A stretch of DNA of 64,000 bases from positions 1 through 64,000 of the forward strand of contig DF237303.1 of assembly GCA_000708835.1 (NCBI GenBank). Reading direction: 5' to 3'. The stretch is from Klebsormidium nitens (lineage: Eukaryota > Streptophyta > Klebsormidiophyceae > Klebsormidiales > Klebsormidiaceae). This document shows, piece by piece, positions 56,001 through 64,000 of this stretch. Under the pieces are notes generated by a model. That model was not told where the DNA came from, ran no database searches, and saw only the letters and a program-made list of their open reading frames with translations. The stretch's first letter is position 1; each line of letters begins with the position of its first letter. The position numbers were made by a program, and so were the translations under genes.

Positions 56001-57088
56001 GAGGGGCCAGACGTGAGGATAATCCTCCTTATTTTCATCTTTTCTTCTCCTGATTCGTTCTCTTCCTTCTCTTGTTAATGACTTTTGGGTTTTCTCCTCC
56101 CTTCCATTACGAGCCGGGTTTAGCGTTGTTGTCGCTAAAGCGAGGGGCTAGACGAGAAGACAGTCCCCTCTTTTCATCTTCTTACCTTTTTGTTGTTCCA
56201 TTTCCTTACTCTGCTATCGATACCTTGTGAAAGACACCCCGTCTTCTATCTGCAAAACGAGGGGCCAGACGTAAGAATAGTCGCCTCCTTTCCGGTCCTA
56301 TTCTTTTTGCTGCGGTTCTCTCTCTCCCTTTATTGAAGTTATTTGCGGGAGGCACCCCGGTTTCTACCTGCGAAACGAAGAGCCAAACGTGAGGACATGG
56401 ATCTGGTTGTTTTGTTTATCATTTCTTCTCCCTTTCGAGTTTCTTTCTGCTTTCTTGTTGGTTTGTTTGGGGAGCTTTACGCAGCAAGTCCCAATATTCT
56501 ACCCGCAAAAGGAGGGGCTAGACATGAGGGCGAGCACTTCTCCCTTTCTCCTGTTTCTTTCCTTTCTTCTCTGGCCTTCGATTTGCGTTCTTCAAATCTG
56601 TAGTCAAGTGAGTCCGAAAACGCGAAGGAGGGTCACACTGTGGGCTTCATGATGTGTAGGACCAGAGGAAGAAGTCCCGCAGAGATCTGCTGCGCTTGCG
56701 CCAGTTCGAACGTTTCTTTTGGCAAAATTGCTCGACAGTCTGAGTCAAAAATCTGAAAGGTTTCATGTATCGTTGTACTGTCAGCTTGTAAGGCCTGCAG
56801 GACCAGAGAAAGAAGCTCCGAAAGGGATTGCTGCGTCGCGTCGGCTTTTGTGTCTTTCTTTGTTAACATGTTAGATCGAGAGTCCGGACAGATAATCCGC
56901 AGATTCACAGTGGTAGCTTGTATGACTTGCAGGACCAGAGGAAGAAGTTCCGCAAGGCGTTGCTGCGTTGGCACCCGGACAAGTTCGGGCAGGCGTGCGG
57001 CAAGCGGCTGGTCGACGTCGAGCGTGACGTCATCTTGGAGCGAGTCAAGGAGATCTTCAACGAAGTGCAGGCCCAGAGGCCGTGTTAA
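47092..57088 (+). CDS. Coiled-coil protein with NFKBIL1-like IPWP/WHPDKF C-terminus, 11 exons
   Basis: Exons: 47092-47416, 47986-48197, 49095-49208, 50711-50835, 51181-51658, 52356-52436, 53465-53536, 53997-54167, 54591-54708, 55449-55615, 56933-57088; every junction is phase-compatible GT-AG, giving 672 residues. Residues 1-180 form a globular region I do not recognise. Residues about 180-560 are a long charged coiled coil dominated by E-E-E-R-x-R-K repeats, densest in exon 5. Residues 566-672 carry YAQFEAGWESLW, CSQIPWPPLG and KALLRWHPDKFGQ followed by a helical ERDVILERVKEIF end, the pattern of the J-like C-terminus of NFKBIL1 family proteins. In animals that family is linked to NF-kB regulation and RNA processing; function in algae is unknown. 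The two halves could belong to separate genes, but continuous phase through all exons favours one. Its last introns hold exon-edge duplication arrays. Confidence 0.75.
52405..52660 (+). repeat. Tandem duplication of the 3' edge of exon 6, forming a possible 9-codon mini-exon
   Basis: About 120 bp covering the end of exon 6 (gagcagacggcgacggcgaa...) and the following intron is repeated once: the intron part (cttccgcactcttgctcgcg) recurs at about 52,498 and 52,628. The copied exon part, 52,532-52,558, is preceded by AG and followed by GTGAGC, is 27 nt long and encodes QTAAAKAAG in phase. It could be an alternative mini-exon. Confidence 0.8.
54961..55370 (+). repeat. Decayed copies of the 5' edge of exon 10 in the preceding intron
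   Basis: The acceptor and start of exon 10 (tgctgcagaacccgccggtg then ctgacgtacgcc) are repeated almost exactly at about 55,188-55,220, with the preceding ctcgcagcggc acceptor-like motif. An older copy lies at about 54,968-55,040 (gtttctgatgtacg). Intron-derived cgcccacatt-like words recur near 54,970, 55,158 and 55,345, giving spacings of about 185-190 bp. Confidence 0.75.
55726..56535 (+). repeat. Array of seven decayed copies of the 3' edge of exon 10
   Basis: The end of exon 10 (ctacctgcaaaatgaggggc then cagac|gtaag) recurs in the following intron. The gaggggccagac core starts at 55,604 (real) and then at about 55,749, 55,883, 56,001, 56,142, 56,259, 56,377 and 56,512, spacings of 117-145 bp. 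Copies differ by substitutions and small indels; the copies near 55,883 and 56,259 keep an intact GAC|GTAAGA donor. Between cores are T/C-rich intron stretches (ttcttctc types) that also align loosely. Confidence 0.92.
56655..56845 (+). repeat. Two decayed copies of the 5' edge of exon 11
   Basis: The acceptor and first about 45 bases of exon 11 (tgcag|gaccagaggaagaag) recur with starts at about 56,801 and 56,660, that is 132 and 141 bp apart. Both copies keep an AG just before gaccag. Codons for RKKFRKALLR are altered in both. Confidence 0.88.
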
Positions 57089-59152
57089 TTGCGATGTCTG
57101 TTTTGCAGAGCCCGCAATAGGTGGGCTGCTGTTTGGGTGACTTCATTGCCTATTAAACTTCTTCAACACCGGAAGTGGGTCTCCGTATGTGTTGGTCAAA
57201 CATGTCGCGCCACAGAGAGCACGGCCGGCAACGGACGAAAGAAGTTGTACAGACGTCTCGCTCGTGGGGTTGTGTCAGACGTCTCTTGCGTCAAGCTGAT
57301 TACGAGCACGCGGTGGACAGTATTAGATGAAGATGTAGACGGTCGGACTCAACATGTGTCCTGTGTATATGCCTTTGGAACACGCGGGGTATGCGGACAG
57401 TGTCTGGCATGCGTTCCAACGAAACGTCGTGCGCCGTGCGGCGGCCGTGCCATGCGGTGACTACGCCAGTTCTTCATGTATGCACCGACCTTTGTACTCA
57501 CATCCGGCCATGCAGTGCAGTGCTCGTACGCCAGCTAGTCGCGCTTAACGTCTTAAACTTGCACGCTAGCCTGCCGCAATCGATCTACGAGCTATGCGGC
57601 TCAGCTCGAAATGAAGCTAGGTAGTACGTAGTCGACGGATGCACAAAGAATTATGTTGCGGACAGACCGGCATATGTAGTGCAGGCCAAGCCGCCCGCCA
57701 TGGCAGGCTGAACACTTGTATATACGGTAGCCTATGGGAGGCCGGTGGGCGTGGGACAGGCTCAAGCCTGCAGGACGGCTTGATGGTTCCCCCCTATGTT
57801 GCATGATCAAAAGCTTCTGAATGTGAACAGGTATATCTGTGCGTTCCACTACGATTGGTCTACAGGTAGTTTGATCAGGACGTATGTGCAGGCAGGCTGC
57901 GCTTGCTTAAGTTGGCCGGTAGACATGCACAAAAACGCGCATGCACAGACCACGTCCAGTGCACTGCGGCAAAGATCAACAGGGCGCCGTCCGCGCCGCT
58001 TCAAAATTTAAGCTGAATTATATTGTCCGATCAAACACATGCACGCGTCCGGTCTCAAAAACCGATTGCAGCGTACCTACAGTAAGCCGTAGGTTCTTCT
58101 ATCTTAGAGCGTGCTACTCCCTTATGTATTTGACGTTAACTCCGCGCTGTCCCAGCCCCAATCTGCCGAGACGGTACAGTCGTACGTACTGAGCTCGGTT
58201 GCAAGCAGGCACTTCTCAGCTTACTCTCGACCAAAAAAATCACGGTGCCAGTGTCACGGACCGGGCACTTACGGCCCGGCTACCCCTTGAGAATCCTAAG
58301 GAGACCAAATCATTCTCACTCATTAAAGTCTGAGTGCAGCCTTTGCTGGTCAACTTCTGGACGAATACAGCACTTGCTAAACTACTTACACATCTACACA
58401 CTTTTCAGCCTTAACAATACGCCTCAGATCCCCAGCCAAAAGACTGTGACGATGACGTGCATGGTTGGGTTTTCCCAGACGACCGTCTGTTTTCCTGCAC
58501 AAGATCCTACTATCGCGCTTCAGTTGGGGAGACCAGCTTAACGCGAGGGCTGAAATCATGATCTTTAGACCTGACCGGACACAGCCCACTATTTCCACAG
58601 CCACTCCTGAAATGGGGTACGATCTTGTGGTAAATAGTGCTGAGACTTTAGTCGATGCTTCTCTATACTTTGGAGAGGGTTTTGCTAGCAGTCAGACAAG
58701 CAAAAGACAGCCCGCTTGTCAAGGTATACCGGGTTTCTCGATCGGAAAAGTGTCTGTTGAAAGGCAATCAGAACGGTCCTGTCAACTCCCCTGACATACG
58801 ACCGGCCGCTGTCAGAATCAGGGCTAACTTACACGTCTGCGACAAAAATCATTCCTGAATGTGTCTACGCTTCTGGGTGCCAACACACGGAAGGCAAGTA
58901 ATCATATATCCGGACCGAACTTAGTAGTGCAGTCTGCCTGTGACGGTTTGGTCGAACTTGAGAAGTTGAGCAGGAGTAGAGAGAAAGGAGCAATCGGTGG
59001 AGGATCCACTGGACGAACAGGGTAGCGGAAGGAAAGCGAGTTTCAAACATACTTTGCGCCATCAACCTGCTTTGTGCTTACGGCTGACAAGAAGGAACTA
59101 CAACGAGGAACCAAATCCAACACGAGGAAGGAGGAAGGGATAACAGGAAAAG
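57089..59152. other. Intergenic region between convergent genes
   Basis: 3' flanks of the coiled-coil gene (rightward) and dynein light chain gene (leftward). Short frames exist but none shows a family motif. The part from about 57,600 to 58,060 is rich in gcatgc/tatat words, as in two other intergenic stretches. No tRNA or other RNA gene recognised. Confidence 0.5.
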
Positions 59153-61325
59153 TCAATCACTGGTACCAATACCGAAGGGATAGACAACGGAAACAATACC
59201 GCAATCTTTGCTTTTCGATCTCGTAGGAACGGGAGGGACTGCGACAGAAGAAATGTGGTCTTCCCCCTTCCAAAGTGCGCGTGCTCTCACAGAAACCAAA
59301 GCATTGCCCCGAAAGATTGATATAAAGCAGAAACGGGTGAAGAGGAACTAGAACGAAGGGGAAGATTGCGGGGAACGCACCATCGGTGTCTGGGTCCCAG
59401 TAGCTGGTGCACGTGCAGTGCAGGCCCGCTCCCGTCTTCTGCATGATGTTGCACGTCACTGCAGGCAGCGCCAGAGGAGCGGTGCTGACGTGAGAAGACG
59501 TAACTGACGTCACAATCTTAGGGGGCGAAATGGTTTGGGTGCTCCTGCAAAGGTTTCGGCTGAAGCCAACGAACTGAGAGCGGAGTCACTTTGGGACAAC
59601 CGCACAGATTCGGCGTACGCCATGTTTGAACATGAATTCAAGAGAAGCAACTACTTAACATGAGGAAACGGTAGCTTTTCAATGACTTCTGGAGCCAGAT
59701 TGTGACGAAGTTACTGAAAGAAGAGAGATAAGGCTCATGGCAAACTGATTAAGGTCTCCATGTTAATTCTGCATACAAATGCAAGCCTGAGCGTTGCATG
59801 GAAGGCCGTTATGTGAACGTGCTTGTTGGCGCCTGCTCATCATGACACCAAAGAGTTTAGGGCTTGACTCTCTGTCAAGCCTTCGGGACCCTCCTTGACG
59901 CGATGAGAAACTGAGCATGCTGACAAGCGACGCTCCTCCCTTGAGGCGGGTATGATGAGGAGACGCGCAGGCCAAAGGACTTGAGTGCAACCAACTTACC
60001 GACATATTTGTAAGGCTTCGACAAAGATGATAGCCGCTTTAGGCAGCTCTCCTGCGGAGCCACAAGGTGGTATGAGAAGCAGCAATTTGCTAAACGTCTT
60101 GGGCGGACTTACGAAGCATCTTTGCAGCATCGGATGGGAACTAATGGAGGAAAAGATGTTCGCATGGACTGGCAAGTAACAAAGAGATCGATCGGCACCG
60201 TAGTGCAAGAATTGTGGATCAATGAAGTTGAGATTGGCAATCAAACGAGCGAGTGAGCTAGAAAATTTTACCACAATGTTGGATGTCCACACATTGAGCT
60301 TGTTGTGGATGAAGGCGGTCTGGCCCAGCGCTTGCTCGATGGACTGCAGAAATGTATGCAGATTGAGGACTGAAAAATCCTCACAGGAAGGAAGGCAAGG
60401 ATGTCACGACAGTAGGACTTGCAACAAGGATAAATTTATTGGATACAAGAGAAAAAACTGTCACAACCTGCATGTGGACCAGTATACAATGAAGTCTCGC
60501 ACAGAGCTTGCATTCAGACGCAATTGAAATGGTAAAGTGCTGCTCCTAAGAGAAGGGTGGGAGGCAAGCGGTCATACTTCAAAGGCAGCCAGTGAGGCAG
60601 TCCGAAGTTCGTGACAAAGAGCGCTTTAGGCAAAAGAATGTCTGCCAGAAGCATGCGCAGGACATAAGACGCCATTTCTCTTGTAACTAAGGCCTTGGAA
60701 TGTGGTAGTTCTCCAGTCGGATCGACATCAGCAGCTGGATGCCAAGCGTTTGTTCAAGACAGCTGACGCCCTTCGGCATTGCAGATCCGCACGCTTGCAC
60801 AACCACTCCTTTCCACAGACAGTATCAGTGCTTATGGCACCAGCATTTTTTAATCATAAAACTCATCGTAAAACTAGCGTGCAAAACCACCACCACAGAA
60901 TCTGAAGGCTCTGCTACGGACTGTGCTCTGCGTGAAGCAGAGCACTAGCGTCGCAGCTTGGAAAACACAGAAATATTACCAGAAATTACCGGACATAGTA
61001 CCACTTTGCTTGATCAACCATGCGACCATTTGCTACTTACCCTCAATGAAGCAAGCTGATTGTTTATATTGCACCGCTTTGAGCATCGTTGTTCATTTTC
61101 TGTTTCGTGAGACAGGATGCAGGACTCAGAAGCCTGACGTTTCCCCAAAGAACCGGGAAACCTTTGTTGTCTCCTTTCGTTTCCAAATAATTGAAACACT
61201 GTACTCTTGGCGCTGATGCACACTGGCAGGAATAGATAACATGAATGAGGGTAAGCATTTCTCACCTCTCGGATGACTGTTTCCACTTCCTCTGGCACAA
61301 TTTCTTTGCTCGGCTCAAACTCCAT
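59153..61325 (-). CDS. DYNLT1: Dynein light chain, Tctex-type (DYNLT), 5 exons
   Basis: Light chain of the Tctex1 family, which dimerises on dynein intermediate chains and links cargo to cytoplasmic or axonemal dynein. Exons in transcription order: 61325-61266, 60343-60272, 60051-60000, 59458-59381, 59238-59153; phases agree throughout and give 115 residues (animal DYNLT1 has 113). Visible family blocks are EEVETVIRESIEQAL, NKLNVWTSNIVESCLKRLSS, KPYKYVVTCNIMQKTGAGLH and the terminal strand DCGIVSVVYPFGIG. YVVTC is created by splicing across a codon. The C-terminal exon replaces the usual SCTVRWENKTMYC stretch with VPPVPTRSKSKDC, an odd divergence just before the last beta strand. Presence of this gene suits an organism with flagellated cells, but it does not prove it. 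Confidence 0.93.
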
Positions 61326-62265
61326 CCTTGGAAATTGTCTAAGATCAGAGTCTTTAGCTCAAGAGAAGCTCAGTTACTGAGCCATTCAGCTGTACATAGC
61401 CCCATTGCACCTGAGTTGGACTCCTAAGGATGCCAGCTCACTCAGAGCTTCAAACTCCGCACGCTCTTCAGCTCCTTCTGACCTACATAGCACCTACATA
61501 GCAAATTGCTTCTCGCAAACGTTTCTTCGCTCGGAGAGCTCAGCTGTGGCAATGATGATGCTTCTGACATCACCGAGCTGCTCACCGTCCACAGCTTCTG
61601 ATGTAGCCCTAGGTTACGAGAGGTAAGCTTATACAGGCTCTCTTACACAGGCTGGACTCAAGGTGAAGTGGCGCTTGGCAGCAGGCCCGACTCTACAGAC
61701 TACAGACGCGAGGCGCCTTAATACAGGATCGACAGCGTAAAGGAAGCAATTTGCTACCTATACCGTACGGTATGTACATATGTAGGTCAGCTAGAAGGGT
61801 TCCAGAATGAACAATGATCCGATCGTGTCCGGCAAACCGTTTCCTGCTTGAGCGAGACTCTGGTAAGCTTCATCGGACGGTCACAAGGGCCAAAGGTTCA
61901 TCGAGGTTTACGCGAGACCCTCAACCTCAGCGCAGAACGCCTCTAAAAGGCGGGCGCGGCGGCGTGGCCGCGAGTCGCCCGGCCTGAGCCGTAAAATTGT
62001 GGCAAAAATTTGAAATCAAGCGCTCTGAGTCTCTGAAGTACCTAGGCAGGTCCTAGGTAGGTAACTAGGAGAGGTAAGCTTTGCAGGCGCAGCTTTGAGG
62101 TACTTTCGCCGCCTGCTTTCAATAGTTTCTCTCAAAAGGCTCTTCAGGATCCAACGCTCTCTCTGCTTCAAATCAGAGTTTGTGTGGACACTAGCAGTAT
62201 CAATTACTAGCAGAAGAGCTGCCGGCGACTCAGAAGTGGAGGGTGAAGCAGCGGTAGTCTCGAAG
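61326..62265. other. Divergent upstream region
   Basis: Upstream of the dynein light chain gene (leftward) and of the partial gene starting at 62266 (rightward). It contains palindromic words (accgtacggt at about 61,763; cctaggcaggtcctaggtag near 62,041) resembling those in other spacers of this window. No exon recognised. Confidence 0.5.
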
Positions 62266-64000
62266 ATGGGTCCACGGAAGAGCACAACGCCAAAGAAGTT
62301 GCCTATGCCTGAGCCACTGGAAGAGGACAAACAGCCACCTGCGGGAGAGTCTGATGAGGAGTATGATGGGGATGAGAGCAGCGAGGAGGAGAAAGAGGAG
62401 GAGCTGGTAAGGTACCAGCTTATGGTGATTAGCACTGGCAGAACTTTTGTAAAGAACAGCCAATCAGCGCTACAGATTGAACCGTTTTTTCTGAAGTCTG
62501 TGATCCCGAAATAAGGTTCTTGGTTGAAAATAATCAAACATGTGCAACAGCAATCGTCACGTAAAACTTTCAAAGGGACTGATGATCATTGCAAGGAAAT
62601 AGAGCTGATTACAAAATTTCATAGAGCTTAGCGCAGCCAAGTAGTAGAAGAGGTTTTGATTGATTGCAGCATTGCAAAGTTTTGGTGGTGACTTGCAGAC
62701 TGCAAGCGATTGCTCACATGTTAGAAGAGTGCTTATTGCCTGCAAAGCATGGGAAGAAACTCTCCTGGATTCAGTCCAACAACACAGGCCTGTTCTTGAT
62801 GACATTGACTTTGTCCTTGGAAGACACTGTACCCATTGATTGATGTTGTTGCTCATGTGCGACCAGATTCTACCAATTCTGGATACTTTCACAAATAACT
62901 GCAAGCATTCCTCTCTGGAAACAATGCGACCAACTGCAAGTGCTTGGCGTCAGACACCTTACAGCAACGCGGGAAAATCATTGCTGTGGTCGGGTTTTGG
63001 CGGTCATGTTGTGGAATCTGCAAATGAGTCCAACTTTGCAGGGGAAGTGGTTGATGTCGCTTCATAGGTTGGTGTAATACAGCAAGTTCCTGAGCCTCTA
63101 CAGCGAGCGTGTTGCTGCGAGAGTTTTTTGAAGACTGCGATTGTTACTGAACTCAGAAACACCATTCTGACTTTGCAGGATTTTGCTAGCGCGTTGAGGA
63201 TGGTCCAAGCAACCAAGCACAAGGCTTGGCTAGAGTCCAAATCTGCAAACAAGAAGAAGCGAAAGGTGACCAAAATTGTGTACGGTTGTTGATGAATTCC
63301 TGGGACGATGATCTTGCAGAAGAGATCAATACTTTGGCACTTGAGTGAGGACTTTGTTCTGATGTTAAGAGCGAAGCAACGTTGTTACTACTCTATGGTG
63401 TTTGTACTAAGGATTACATGCTAAAGTGATTGCACCGAAGGCCCCCAGACTGACTTGATGACCAGGTATCAGGATGCTTGGTTTGTGATGAGCAACATCA
63501 AATCAGCAATGGATATGACAACGCGCAACTTTTGCTCAGGAACTCCATCTTTGTCTTTCTATTGAGAATAGGGAGGGTCGCAAGTAAGCCAGTCCCAGAT
63601 TGCCTAGCCAGTCTTTCTTTGATAAACTTCTGTAATGCCTGGCAGGCGGACCCAGCTGCCAAAGCTAGCACGACAACCAAGGAGGTCAAGAAATCAAAGG
63701 TCAAGCTCTACACTGTTGAGGTGACACCCTGCTCTCGTCAGCCTCTCAGTATTTCGGAGTTACTTGCTCTTGTACCTGAGTGGCATTAGAGTCTTGTTGA
63801 AATTGAGGATTGTTTGCTCATGCTGACCAGATCAAAAGCTCAAAAGATACTGCCAGTTCTGCAAGTCCGCTGTGAGCGAGAGAGCGAGAGGCATCTGTCA
63901 CTAAAGGACGATGTATCAAACTTCTGACTGTCTTTGATGAGGCTCACACTGAGGAAGTCCGCTTGATGGAGCCAAGAGGGCAGTTTGGCATTGCCCGTTG
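62266..64000 (+). CDS. Partial gene for a lysine- and acid-rich protein, function unknown, runs off the right edge
   Basis: I do not recognise this gene. Exon 1 (62266-62406) starts MGPRKSTTPKKLPMPEPLEE and is strongly acidic (SDEEYDGDESSEEEKEEEL), ending at a GTAAGG donor. Two further likely exons keep phase: 63179-63265 (ALRMVQATKHKAWLESKS then NKKKRK, a nuclear-localisation-like basic cluster) and 63646-63720 (TTTKEVKKSKVKLYTVE), each between good AG and GT sites. An exon near 63,832 is possible but its frame is not settled. The acidic-then-basic layout suggests a nuclear protein; that is inference. Upstream ATGs in the same frame exist, so the start is also uncertain. Confidence 0.42.

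Noticed and set aside
55580-56535. Regularly spaced short repeats resembling a CRISPR array
   Set aside because: Repeat cores are copies of the exon 10 end with substitutions, spacers vary from about 105 to 135 bp and are T/C-rich intron sequence, and the setting is a eukaryotic gene.

Overview
This is a eukaryotic nuclear window from the green plant lineage, most probably a streptophyte (charophyte) alga of the Klebsormidium type. The evidence is intron-rich genes with GT-AG splicing, a plant-type METTL14/MTB methyltransferase subunit with the DPPWEEY core, a UapA-type purine permease and a dynein Tctex light chain. The lineage is inferred; no marker in the window fixes the species. I built the gene models by hand, choosing splice sites so that reading phase is kept across every junction and the known family alignment continues through it.

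Layout: (1) 1.9-9.3 kb, minus strand: 12-exon uric acid/xanthine permease. (2) 11.6-16.8 kb, minus: 5-exon gankyrin/Nas6-like ankyrin protein (26S proteasome chaperone). (3) 18.5-25.9 kb, plus: 10-exon WDR47-like LisH/CTLH-WD40 protein. (4) 27.7-28.8 kb, plus: single-exon F-box-like protein. (5) 29.5-29.9 kb, minus: LINE-type reverse transcriptase remnant. (6) 30.6-35.5 kb, minus: TTC1-like TPR protein with a very long acidic N-terminus. (7) 35.9-37.6 kb, plus: weakly supported gene of unknown function. (8) 39.4-45.1 kb, minus: METTL14/MTB m6A methyltransferase subunit. (9) 45.1-46.3 kb: cluster of three TA-flanked MITE-like inverted-repeat elements; a fourth is at 27.0-27.3 kb. (10) 47.1-57.1 kb, plus: 11-exon coiled-coil protein with an NFKBIL1-like IPWP/WHPDKF C-terminus. 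(11) 59.2-61.3 kb, minus: 5-exon dynein light chain Tctex-type. (12) 62.3 kb to the right edge, plus: partial lysine-rich gene of unknown function. The genes are unrelated housekeeping genes, not a cluster or operon.

The most striking signal is not a gene. In three genes, short segments spanning an exon-intron boundary have been serially duplicated into the adjacent intron, mostly at spacings of about 90-185 bp, and then decayed. The clearest cases are seven decayed copies of the 3' edge of exon 10 of the NFKBIL1-like gene (55.7-56.5 kb), two copies of the 5' edge of its exon 11, three copies of the 5' edge of METTL14 exon 7 and one copy of the 3' edge of METTL14 exon 5. Many copies keep a usable splice site. 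A second notable pattern is that two otherwise intact genes (TTC1-like and METTL14) each need one extra base near a homopolymeric G run, which suggests undercalled homopolymers in the assembly or genuine frameshifts.
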